From Fidelibacterota bacterium (GTDB lineage Bacteria; Pseudomonadota; Alphaproteobacteria; Rhodospirillales; Rhodospirillaceae), in assembly GCA_947476275.1 (NCBI GenBank), contig CANJPQ010000009.1, forward strand, positions 62,001 to 126,000: a stretch of 64,000 nucleotides of DNA, given 5' to 3'. Of this stretch, positions 16,596 to 24,735 are shown piece after piece. Positions within the stretch are counted from its first letter, which is position 1. Each line of letters begins with the position of its first letter. The notes below the pieces were generated by a model, which made no database searches, had not been told where the DNA came from, and saw only the letters and a program-made list of their open reading frames with translations. Position numbers and translations under genes: made by a program.

Positions 16596-18183
16596 ATGTC
16601 ACACCGAAGCAAGGCGATGTTTGCGTTGCTTGTTCTGATACTGGCCGCCTGTAACGCCACGCCGTCTGTCCGCGCAATCGATCCAATTCGGACCGTGTCC
16701 GGCCTCGTACAGGGTGACGTTGAGGGCCTGGTCCGCGTGTATCGCGGAATCCCCTTCGCTGCTCCGCCCCTTGGCCCTCTGCGCTGGCGAGAACCGCAAC
16801 CCGCGACACCGTGGCCGGGGATTCGGGATGCGCGCTCGTTTGCGCCGGCCTGCATGCAGGCTGGCGTGTCGATGCCCGGCGAACGACCTCCGGCGGTGAG
16901 CGAAGACTGCCTGTACCTGAATATCTGGGCGCCCGTTCGCGCGAAATCCCTGCCCGTCATCGTTTGGATTCACGGCGGCGGCTTTACCAACGGTTCGGCG
17001 TCCATGCCCTTGTATTGGGGGGATCGGCTAGCCGAGAAAGACGTGATCGTCGTGACCATCGCCTATCGGTTGGGCCCATTCGGCTTTCTTGCCCATCCCA
17101 ACCTGACGGCTGAATCCCCGCATGACACCTCGGGAAATTACGGCATCCTCGATCAAATCGCGGCGTTGCGGTGGGTCTCGCGCAATATCGCAGCGTTTGG
17201 CGGTGACCCGGGGCGCGTCACAATAGCGGGACAATCGGCAGGTGCGATTGTCGGTGAGCCTCTTGCTGGCGTCACCGCTTGCGCGTGGATTGTTTCACGG
17301 CGCCATCGCACAGAGCGGCGGGATGTTCGAGCCGTTGCAGCTTGCGCCTGGTTTCGCGCTGGAAGCCGCAGAGAAAGATGGCCAGACCTTCGCGATCGCG
17401 ATGGGCGCTGCGAATATCGCAGACTTGCGTGACCGCCCTGCGCAAGATTTCCTCGATCCGGCATTCTACAAGAGTGCGCGACCCACTCACCCCGTGATCG
17501 ATCGCTACGTCGTTCCACGTGGGCCCTATCAAGCCTACGCAGAGGGGTTGCAAAACGACGTGCCGGTTCTTGTTGGCTCGAATGCCGATGAAGCGCGTTC
17601 GTTGGTCGCCGACGTGTCGAAAATTCGCGCGGCATCATTCGCCGAAGATATCGCGCGTTCGTTTGGACCACTTCCCGCCGCCCTCATTGAAGCGTATCCC
17701 CATGCAACGGACGCCGACGCCGTAAGCGCACGCCTCGCGTTTGAGCGCGATCTGAGATTTGGCTGGGATATGTGGGCATGGGCGCGATTGCACGCGGCCC
17801 ATAGCCGGACACCTGTTTACTACTATCACTTCGACCGTGCGCCGCCGTTTCCACGCGAATCGCCGTATGGCGGCTGGGGGGCCGGACATTTCGTCGATCT
17901 CTGGTACATGTCCGATCACCTCGACCAAGACTCATGGGCATGGACAGACGATGATCGTCGCCTCGCGCGCGACATGTCGCAGTATTGGGTGAACTTTGCC
18001 CGCACCGGAAACCCAAACGGCGGCGCATTGGTCACGTGGCCATCGTTCGACCACAGTGAGCGGGTGTTATATTTGGGGTCTTCGATTCGCGTCGGCGGCG
18101 TTGCAAATCGGCAGGCGCTGAGCGCCTTCGATCGAGTCTACGACAGCTTACGCGGGTCGGCAGAACCAAAAAGAGCGCCGTGA
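16596..18183 (+). pseudogene. Carboxylesterase type B (lipoprotein), single-base frameshift
   Basis: The first frame runs from ATG 16596 (RBS GAGG) through a lipobox (LILAAC) and the esterase blocks SEDCLYLNIWAP, IVWIHGGGF and TIAGQSAGA. At codon 217 the frame is lost: the bases GCGATTGTCGG contain one extra T at 17248/17249. Deleting it restores GQSAG-A-MSVSLLLASPLARGLF and the second frame to 18183. The corrected product is about 528 residues, the normal size. The other catalytic residues are present: Glu in GSNADEARSL and His in WGAGHFVDLW. It is either a real recent lesion or a sequencing error. It would hydrolyse a carboxylic ester in the periplasm. Confidence 0.85.
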
Positions 18184-18246
18184 GTCGCCCTTTTTTGTCG
18201 GTCCCAGGCCTTTTTCCGGGCGGGGTTAGCCCGATAAGATGCGCGT

Positions 18247-19326
18247 ATGGCAAAGATCAGAGGCGTCTTCGACGAACACCTGCGCGAAGTTTTGCCGCCG
18301 GCGTTTCGCGCGCAAGCGGCAATCGCCGCCAAGTGGGGGGCGCCAACAACGGCGGCTGTGATCGAAGGTTTGGCGACGGAAGTTGCCATTCCGGGCGGCG
18401 CGCTCGATGCGGTGCTCCGGGATTGGACGGACACCGACCCAAGCAGTGCCCTGTCCCTGCGGCTTGCGGGCGCGATCCATCGGCTGGTGCTGGACGGAAA
18501 AGCGCCGGCATTGGCGGCGATCTTCCCCTCGGCCGGCGGCACGGCGGACCCGCCGCGCGCGTGGCCGTTGGCGAAGACAGCGATCCTGGCGCACACGGAC
18601 TTTATCCGCGCCTATCTCGCGCGGCCGCCGCAGACGAACGAGGTCGCGCGTTCCGCCATGCTGCTGGGCGGGTTCCTGGAGATCGCAACAGCCACCGGGT
18701 TGCCGCTGCGCCTGTTCGAGATCGGTGCCAGCGCAGGCCTAAACCTGTGCTGGGATCGCTACCGCATCGAGACGTCGCAATTCGCGTGGGGGCCAGCGGA
18801 GTCCGAACTGACGCTTAAATGCCGGTGGGAGGGTCCACTGCCGGCGCTGCCGGCGCGTGCGGATGTGATCGCGCGGGCGGGCTGCGACCGGGACCCGATC
18901 GACCTGCGCAATGAGGACGATCTGCGCCGGCTCGAATCCTATTTCTGGACCGACCAGACCCATCGGTTTGACAGGTTGCGGCGTGCCCGCGCGATTGCGC
19001 TGCAGGAAGGCATTCACGTCGCCGCAGAAGACGCGATGGCTTGGCTGCCGCGGCAGTTGGCGGACCCGCATCCCGGCGCCACCACGGTGATCTATCACTC
19101 CCTGTTCTGGCAGTACCTGCCGCCAAGCGTGCAGACGCGGCTGCGACTCTATATCGAGGCGGCGGGATTCAAGGCGAAGTCGGAGGCGCCGGTGGCTTGG
19201 CTCGCCATGGAAATGCCGGACATGAAAAGCCCGACCGAACTGACGCTCACGCTTTGGCCCGGCGGCCAGAAGCGCGTGCTGGCGACCGTGCACCCCCACG
19301 GGGAGGTTGTGCACTGGAAGACGTAG
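18247..19326 (+). CDS. DUF2332 domain-containing protein
   Basis: A 359-residue cytosolic protein of the DUF2332 family. It has the family's methyltransferase-like nucleotide loop FEIGASAGLNLCWDRYRIE near residue 160 and a C-terminal part with HSLFWQYLP and MPDMKSPTELTLTLWPGG. Function is unknown, though the loop suggests a SAM-dependent activity. Its last 80 bases lie under the C-terminal codons of the convergent TfoX-like gene. Confidence 0.85.
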   Translation: MAKIRGVFDEHLREVLPPAFRAQAAIAAKWGAPTTAAVIEGLATEVAIPGGALDAVLRDWTDTDPSSALSLRLAGAIHRLVLDGKAPALAAIFPSAGGTADPPRAWPLAKTAILAHTDFIRAYLARPPQTNEVARSAMLLGGFLEIATATGLPLRLFEIGASAGLNLCWDRYRIETSQFAWGPAESELTLKCRWEGPLPALPARADVIARAGCDRDPIDLRNEDDLRRLESYFWTDQTHRFDRLRRARAIALQEGIHVAAEDAMAWLPRQLADPHPGATTVIYHSLFWQYLPPSVQTRLRLYIEAAGFKAKSEAPVAWLAMEMPDMKSPTELTLTLWPGGQKRVLATVHPHGEVVHWKT

Positions 19327-19702
19327 CCGGCGCTTTTTTCGCCGTCTTCTTCTTCGCTTTCTTCGCGGGCGCTTTCTTGAGCTTCACCGCGACGCCGTGA
19401 GCTTTCATCGCCCAAGCGGCCGCCAGTTCGTTGTCCTCTAGCACGTCGTCCGGCACGCGCCAGTACGGCAGCTTCACCGGCTTCCCGCGCATGGGATAGC
19501 TAAAGGGTTTTGCGCCGCGGGCCTCGTAGTCCGGCTGATTGTCGGCACTGACTTTGAAATACAACTCACCGCGGGCGATCAGGCCGAACATCACGCCGCC
19601 GCGATACAGGCCAAATCCACTGAACATGGGCCGCGCGGTGACACCGCGGCAACGGGACAGCTGCTCAAGCACGTAGTCCGTGAAGGTTGTGTCCCTGGCC
19701 AC
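19247..19702 (-). CDS. TfoX/Sxy N-terminal domain protein with a basic tail
   Basis: A 151-residue protein. Residues 1-95 are a TfoX N-terminal domain (VTARPMFSGFGLYRGGVMFGLI, LYFKV, FSYPMRGKPVKLPYW), as in competence-related Sxy proteins. Residues 106-151 are a Lys/Ala/Arg-rich tail (AKKAKKKTAKKAP) that looks nucleic-acid-binding and histone-H1-like. The GTG start sits right against the enoyl-CoA hydratase stop. The tail overlaps 80 bases of the DUF2332 gene on the other strand. Stand-alone TfoX domains have no settled function. Confidence 0.75.
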   Translation of the reverse strand: MARDTTFTDYVLEQLSRCRGVTARPMFSGFGLYRGGVMFGLIARGELYFKVSADNQPDYEARGAKPFSYPMRGKPVKLPYWRVPDDVLEDNELAAAWAMKAHGVAVKLKKAPAKKAKKKTAKKAPATSSSAQPPRGGARSPARASGRRAKA

Positions 19703-20482
19703 TCACGACACCGGAAAGTTCGGCTTCCGCTTCTGGGTGAAAGCCGTGAAACCTTCCTTGAAGTCCGGGCCTGAGAAGGCATCTACGAACAGGCGGCGCG
19801 TCTCGCGGGTATCGTCGTCGGCGCCGTCGAGGATCATCTGCACGATGCGCTTGGCGCCGCGGGTGGTGAACTGGGACGACGCCGCGATCTGATTGGCATA
19901 CGCCTGCACGACATCGTCCAACTGCGCGGCCGGGACGAGCTTGTCTACCAGGCCGATGGAAAGCGCTTCGGCCGCGTCGAGAATGCGGCCGGTGTAGAGG
20001 ATATCCTTCGCCCGCGCCGCACCGACCGTGTCCACGAGGCGCTTGGTGTCGGCGACGCTGTAGACGATGCCTAGCTTCGCCGGGGTAATGGCAAACTTTG
20101 CCGTTTCGTCGGCGAAACGAAAATCGCAGCAAATCGCAATGCCGCACCCGCCGCCGATGCACGCCCCGCGCACCTTGGCGATGGTGGGCTTCATGCTGCG
20201 GGCAAGGCGCTTTTGCGATTCGTAAGTGATCTCCGCCACCTGGTCGGCAACCTTAGGATCGGAGAAGGTCTGTTCGAATTCGTCGATATCGGCCCCGGCC
20301 GCGAAGGTATCGCCCTCGCCGGTCACGACGATGACCTTCACCGCGGTATCGCGATCGGCCTCTTCCACCAGAGCCATCAGCCGCCGCCACATTTCCAACG
20401 TGAGGGCGTTCCGCTTGGCCGGGCGATTCAGGTGCAGCGTGGCGACGGCGCCGTCGCGACGGGCGTAGACAGAGTCAGGCAT
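19703..20482 (-). CDS. Enoyl-CoA hydratase/isomerase family protein
   Basis: A 259-residue crotonase-fold enzyme. The oxyanion segments are FAAGADIDEF and VRGACIGGGCGIAICCDFRFA, and the trimer-forming C-terminal helices are present. It catalyses hydration or isomerisation of an enoyl-CoA. The second Glu used by true hydratases is not at the usual site: the catalytic loop reads AKLGIVYSVADTKRL. Isomerase, hydrolase or another crotonase chemistry is therefore equally possible. It directly precedes the TfoX-like gene on the same strand. The promoter lies in the 129-base divergent gap upstream, which holds a 10-bp palindrome GGTGCGCACC at 20503-20512. Confidence 0.87.
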   Translation of the reverse strand: MPDSVYARRDGAVATLHLNRPAKRNALTLEMWRRLMALVEEADRDTAVKVIVVTGEGDTFAAGADIDEFEQTFSDPKVADQVAEITYESQKRLARSMKPTIAKVRGACIGGGCGIAICCDFRFADETAKFAITPAKLGIVYSVADTKRLVDTVGAARAKDILYTGRILDAAEALSIGLVDKLVPAAQLDDVVQAYANQIAASSQFTTRGAKRIVQMILDGADDDTRETRRLFVDAFSGPDFKEGFTAFTQKRKPNFPVS

Positions 20483-20611
20483 GTGTCTTGCGATCCGTTA
20501 AGGGTGCGCACCTTATCCGACCGGGGAACCCCTGAAAATATCGGCAAGCACGTAAGGCATGAAATTCCGACTGGTATCTAGTCAACCGGACACCGCGGGG
20601 TAGTATGAGGG

Positions 20612-21505
20612 ATGGTCTCTACACTCAAGTCCACCGAAACCGCCATCGACCACGTCGGCGTCGTCGCCCGCGATATCGCGGGTCTACGGGCGGCCTACAG
20701 CCGCCTGGGCTTTGTGGTGAGCCAGGCCACGCCGCTGATGCAGCCGGGGCCGGACGGCAAGGGTGACGTGTCGCTGGGCCAGGTCTCCGCCCACGTGAAT
20801 TTCGTGGACTCCTATCTTGAACTCACCGCGGTGCGTCACCTCGGCCAGGGCAGTCACCTCGACAAGTGGCTCGCCAGGCATGAGGGGCTGCACATTCTGG
20901 CGCTGCAGACCTCCGACGCGGCGGCGAGCCTGCGCGATCTGATCGGCGCTGGGCTGGTGATGCCGCCTTTGCGCGCGGCGTCTCGGCAAGCCTCGGCCGG
21001 CACTTTGAGCGGTGCGGCGAAGTTCAAGTGGTTCGAACTGCCGGAATCCATCGCCCGCGAAGGATTCGTCTGCGTGGTGGAACACATCACGCCGGAGCTG
21101 GTCTTCGGCAATGACGCGCATCCCAATGGCGCCTGGGGCCTGCGCACCGTGTTCGCGGTAGTCGAGAACATGGACGAAGCGTTCGCCCGCTACCAACGCC
21201 TGCCGGGCACCAAGAAAAAATCCTTCCTGGTGGGGCGGTCGATCCTGATGCGCGATCAGCAGTTTGTGGTGGTGGAGCCGAAGGGCTTCAATGCCCTGTT
21301 CCCCGGCGCGACGGCGCCGACCGCGCCGGCGCTGGGCGGGTTCACCCTCGCGGTCGCGGATATCGCCGTGACGCGCGGCGTGTTGGAAGCCGCCGCTGTG
21401 CCGTTCCACTTCTGGGGCGACAAAGGCATCTGGGTCGGCCCGGATTTCACCGGCGGCGCCGTCCTGGTGTTCGTCGAGGAACGCCGCGAAACCGAAGACG
21501 TCTAG
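20612..21505 (+). CDS. Glyoxalase-like (VOC superfamily) protein
   Basis: A 297-residue protein that starts with the beta strand IDHVGVVARDIAGLRAAYSRLGF, a vicinal-oxygen-chelate strand with a metal-ligand-like His. The C-terminal half repeats a similar fold (GWGLRTVFAVVENMDEAFARYQRL-like and FTLAVADIAVTRGVL). It resembles the glyoxalase-like domain family that includes lactoylglutathione-lyase homologues. No cofactor or substrate can be inferred. It is convergent with the Tat-exported NmrA-like gene with a four-base CTAG overlap. Confidence 0.78.
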   Translation: MVSTLKSTETAIDHVGVVARDIAGLRAAYSRLGFVVSQATPLMQPGPDGKGDVSLGQVSAHVNFVDSYLELTAVRHLGQGSHLDKWLARHEGLHILALQTSDAAASLRDLIGAGLVMPPLRAASRQASAGTLSGAAKFKWFELPESIAREGFVCVVEHITPELVFGNDAHPNGAWGLRTVFAVVENMDEAFARYQRLPGTKKKSFLVGRSILMRDQQFVVVEPKGFNALFPGATAPTAPALGGFTLAVADIAVTRGVLEAAAVPFHFWGDKGIWVGPDFTGGAVLVFVEERRETEDV

Positions 21506-22296
21506 AGCGACACGATCTTCGGGAAATCGCGCTTCCACGCGTGAACGTCGAAGCCCGGAAGGTTGAAACAGGTGAAGGTTTTGCCCAAGACCTTTTCGCT
21601 CGCCAAGGACTGCAGCACCACAGCCGCCACATCTTCCCGCGATACCATCGCCCCGATATTGGCGTCGTTCGTGAGCAGCGCCACATTGAACTCACCGCCG
21701 GGGCGATCCCACATGCCGACCGGACGAATGATCGTATGGGGAACCCCGGAAGCGGCGAGGCCCTTTTCTCCCTCGAGCTTGTAGCGCAGCACCGCGGCGA
21801 ACCCGGTCGCGGTCTGGTTCGCCGGATCGGTGACGCCAACCGAGGAGATCAGCACGTACTGTTTGGCCTTCGCGGCCTTGGCTTCCTGGGCAAGCGCGAT
21901 CACGCCGGCGGAGTCGACAAGATCGGGCTTGTTGGACGGATCGCGGAAACTATTGGAGCCGATCGCGAACACCACACGGTCGCAGCCTTTGGCGATGCCT
22001 TTCAGGGAGGCGACTTCTTTCACGTCGGCCTTGATCCATTCGGCCTTCGGCACGTCCTTTTTCGCTTGGTCGATATTGCGCGAGAACGCGCGCACCTTGG
22101 CGCCGTTAGCCAACAGCATGGAAACGACAAATTTCCCGGTGCGGCCCGTGGCGCCGGCCACCAGGATCGTCTGCCCCGCAAATGAAGGCATCGGCGGCGG
22201 CGGACCGGGATTGCGGTTCTCCTGCGCCTGCGCCGCACCGACGACACCGGCGGCAGCAGCACCCGATAGGATCAGACGACGCGACAGTTGCGACAT
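21502..22296 (-). CDS. Tat-exported NAD(P)-binding NmrA/SDR-atypical protein
   Basis: A 264-residue protein with a twin-arginine-type leader (SRRLILSGAAAAG at residues 5-17), then a Pro-rich linker and a Rossmann domain starting ILVAGATGRTGKFV near residue 43. The fold continues through the NAD(P)-binding NmrA-type pattern (YVLISSVGVTDP, IIRPVGMWDRPGG). Such atypical SDRs usually lack the classic YxxxK, as here. A Tat signal lets the folded protein cross the membrane with bound cofactor, as is established for Zymomonas glucose-fructose oxidoreductase. It lies downstream of the ADP/ATP-carrier-like gene after a hairpin. Confidence 0.78.
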   Translation of the reverse strand: MSQLSRRLILSGAAAAGVVGAAQAQENRNPGPPPPMPSFAGQTILVAGATGRTGKFVVSMLLANGAKVRAFSRNIDQAKKDVPKAEWIKADVKEVASLKGIAKGCDRVVFAIGSNSFRDPSNKPDLVDSAGVIALAQEAKAAKAKQYVLISSVGVTDPANQTATGFAAVLRYKLEGEKGLAASGVPHTIIRPVGMWDRPGGEFNVALLTNDANIGAMVSREDVAAVVLQSLASEKVLGKTFTCFNLPGFDVHAWKRDFPKIVSL

Positions 22297-22345
22297 GAAG
22301 GGCCCCCCATAAGCTCGATTGGTCCCCGAAAAGATGCGCCAGCGG

Positions 22346-22375
22346 GCAGCCGCGATGCAAGAGCATCGCAGCTGC
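22346..22375 (-). terminator. Hairpin, candidate terminator of the carrier gene
   Basis: GCAGC-C-GCGATGC, loop AAGA, GCATCGC-A-GCTGC form a strong 12-bp stem. On the minus strand it sits between the stop of the carrier gene (22401) and the next gene. A short T-run (CTTTTC) follows some 14 bases beyond it, so termination is likely but not textbook. Confidence 0.45.
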
Positions 22376-22400
22376 GCAGCGTCACAAATCGGTCAGCCGC

Positions 22401-23708
22401 CTACTTCGCTGCGGCGTCGTGCTTGCGGCCCAGGAGATAGCCGTTGACTGCCCACGCAGCAGCGAGGACCGCAGCGACAAACGCCGCCACCATCGGGCCC
22501 GCGTGCAGCGTGTCGATGGCGGTTTGGGCCTGCGCACCGACGTAGTCCGCCCCGCGATAGACCGGCACGTCGATAAAGCTTTTGGCTTTGTACTTCGTCT
22601 CCGTGCTGAGGGGGCTGAACAGCATTTCGCGGCCCGGCCGGATGAAGGCGTATTCCCCCCAGCGTCGGACCGTGTAGACCACGGCCAGAATTGCGAAGGA
22701 ATTGGCAAAGGCCAGCAGCACGAAACCCGCGACCATCACGATGGGAACAATGGTGAGCAGTGCCTTCACGCCGAGACGTGAGGCCAGGTAGCCCGTCAGG
22801 AACAACTGGGTGATCACCGTGAGCGACTGCACCACGAAATCCATGTTCGCAAAGACTTCGGTACGACGGGTGGTGTCCGGGAAGGTCTCTTGAACGATAC
22901 GGATCTGCTCGAAATACAGGAACGTGTTCGCAGCCGAGAGCAGAACCACGAACAACGCGATGCCCAGGAGATAGGGCGACTTCAGCACGATGGAGATGCC
23001 GGCGAAGGGATTGCCGCCAAGGCCTTTTTCGGATTTCGCCCCGCCCGTCGCAGCCGCCGCATTGACGCCCGCGGCTTCCTGGCGACGCCACTGGCTGATG
23101 AGAATGCGCTGACAGACGATCGCGCAGACAAAGCCGCCGGCTCCGACCATCATGATTCCGGAATTTCCGACGGACCCCACAACAAGGCGGGTCACCAACG
23201 GGCCTGCCAATGCGCCGGCCGTACCGCCCGCGGCAATGAAGCCGAACAAGCGCTTGGTTTGCTCAGTGGTCAACACTTCCAACAGGAAGCTCCAGAAGAC
23301 CGAAATCAGCATCAGATTCAGCACGCTGATCCAGACGTAGAAGATCGCGCCGACGGTGAGGTTCTTCTCATCCGCACGCAGATAGAACGCCATGACCGCG
23401 AACGCGATTGCGACGAAGCCGTAGATCCAGGGCAGCAACACACTGCGGCGCACCTTCGCCACCAAGGCGCCGTAGACCGGAATGATGATGATCGAGAACA
23501 GGGCCGTATAGAGCCACAGGCCAGCGACGGTTTCGCGACCCAGCAAGGTCCCGATGGTCTCGCGGACGGGGCGCGCGGCAAAATAGCTGCCCATGATGAA
23601 GAACAGCAGGAAGAAGGCCGCGATCACGGTCGAGAATTCGCGTGGCTCGATTTTGGACGTGGTCTTGAACAGACGCGCAAACACGCCGGGCTTGGAGCTC
23701 TCAGACAT
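22401..23708 (-). CDS. MFS-type carrier, ATP:ADP antiporter-like (NTP/NDP exchange transporter family)
   Basis: A 435-residue polytopic membrane protein with about 11-12 hydrophobic spans. It shows the N-terminal segment PREFSTVIAAFFLLFF and FAARPVRETIG that I associate with the bacterial ATP:ADP-antiporter (Npt/Tlc-like) branch found in free-living proteobacteria. LTTEQTKRLFGFIAAGGTAGAL is a family-like loop, and the GREMLFSPLSTETKYKAKSF segment near residue 375 is also characteristic. The start at 23708 has GGGGAG upstream; the frame to 23825 is a non-coding extension. The substrate may not be a nucleotide in free-living members. Confidence 0.65.
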   Translation of the reverse strand: MSESSKPGVFARLFKTTSKIEPREFSTVIAAFFLLFFIMGSYFAARPVRETIGTLLGRETVAGLWLYTALFSIIIIPVYGALVAKVRRSVLLPWIYGFVAIAFAVMAFYLRADEKNLTVGAIFYVWISVLNLMLISVFWSFLLEVLTTEQTKRLFGFIAAGGTAGALAGPLVTRLVVGSVGNSGIMMVGAGGFVCAIVCQRILISQWRRQEAAGVNAAAATGGAKSEKGLGGNPFAGISIVLKSPYLLGIALFVVLLSAANTFLYFEQIRIVQETFPDTTRRTEVFANMDFVVQSLTVITQLFLTGYLASRLGVKALLTIVPIVMVAGFVLLAFANSFAILAVVYTVRRWGEYAFIRPGREMLFSPLSTETKYKAKSFIDVPVYRGADYVGAQAQTAIDTLHAGPMVAAFVAAVLAAAWAVNGYLLGRKHDAAAK

Positions 23709-23920
23709 CGACACACTACTCCCCTCGCAAGATAGGGCGGGACTATAGACGGGATTCGCCGCCGTTCGAGAAAGGTTCTGTGTAAGAAAAGATGTTCCGT
23801 GCGGGAAAGCGACGACCCTGCCCACGGCGCGGACGCATACGCGCGTGTGTCACACAGCGCCAGCGCTTTGGCGCCGGGCCTTTGGCATACTTCCTCCCCT
23901 CACCCAACCCGGAGATCGTC

Positions 23921-24727
23921 ATGAAGCCCACGCGCCGCACGCTCATCGCCCTGGCCGCAGTCGCCCTCGCCACCCCGGCTTTCGCGCAAGGAATGAAGGC
24001 GCCCGCCAAGGGCAAGACCGTCGGCACCGTGCTGGTGACCGGCGCCAATCGCGGTATCGGCCTTGAGATCGCCAAAGCCTACGCAGCCGGGGGCTACAAG
24101 GTGATCGGGACCGCGCGCAAGCCCGCCGAGGCGACGGACCTGAACGCGCTGGCCAAATCCAACCCCAATGTGACGGTCGAGCAGCTGGACGTGACCAGCG
24201 ACGCAGAGATCGATGCGCTCGCCGCGAAGTACAAGGGCGTGGCCATCGACATTTTGGTGAACAATGCCGGCGTCACCGGCGACACCAATAAGCAGCGCTT
24301 CGGCAGCATCGACTACACGGACTTCGCCGCGGTGATGCTGACCAACGTCAAAGGCCCCCTGAAGATCTCCGAAGCGTTCATCGACAACGTGGCCGCGAGC
24401 GGTCAGAAGCGCATCGCGGTCATCACGTCGAGCGAAGGCTCGATCGCGGGAGTCACCGCCAACCGCCAGCCGTTCTATCGCGGCAGCAAGGCGGCCGTGA
24501 ACATGGTGATGCGCAACGTCGCATACGCCGTGAAGGACAAGGGCGTGATCGTCACCCTGGTCAACCCGGGCCCGGTCGACACTGATATGATGAAGGGTGC
24601 GCGCGGTCGCATGCCGCTGCGCGAAGTGCCGACCGCGGCGAAAGACGTGATCGCCGTCATCGCCAAGACGACGATGGAAAAGACGGGTACCTTTCAGAGC
24701 TTTGACGGGACCGACCTGCCCTGGTAA
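23921..24727 (+). CDS. Exported short-chain dehydrogenase
   Basis: A 268-residue SDR with a leader that fits Tat or Sec (MKPTRRTLIALAAVALATPAFA, twin Arg at residues 5-6). The cofactor loop is TGANRGIGLEIAKAY, followed by VNNAG. The catalytic Ser and Tyr-x3-Lys are seen in TSSEGSIAG and FYRGSKAAVNMV, which has YRGSK. It carries the complete classical set, so it is probably active outside the cytoplasm if NADP is retained. It begins the 23.9-28.6 kb plus-strand run, eight bases before the flavin monooxygenase gene. GGAG lies about ten bases before the ATG. Confidence 0.82.
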   Translation: MKPTRRTLIALAAVALATPAFAQGMKAPAKGKTVGTVLVTGANRGIGLEIAKAYAAGGYKVIGTARKPAEATDLNALAKSNPNVTVEQLDVTSDAEIDALAAKYKGVAIDILVNNAGVTGDTNKQRFGSIDYTDFAAVMLTNVKGPLKISEAFIDNVAASGQKRIAVITSSEGSIAGVTANRQPFYRGSKAAVNMVMRNVAYAVKDKGVIVTLVNPGPVDTDMMKGARGRMPLREVPTAAKDVIAVIAKTTMEKTGTFQSFDGTDLPW

Positions 24728-24735
24728 GGGCGGGT

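Noticed and set aside
20503-20512. GGTGCGCACC palindrome between the enoyl-CoA hydratase and glyoxalase-like genes
   Set aside because: A 10-bp palindrome is not rare in GC-rich DNA; no second site or promoter alignment supports an operator, so it is mentioned only under the gene.
23709-23920. Promoter for the carrier gene (TATAGT in the divergent gap)
   Set aside because: A -10-like hexamer is present on the minus strand but no -35 at 16-18 bases fits, so I do not call it.
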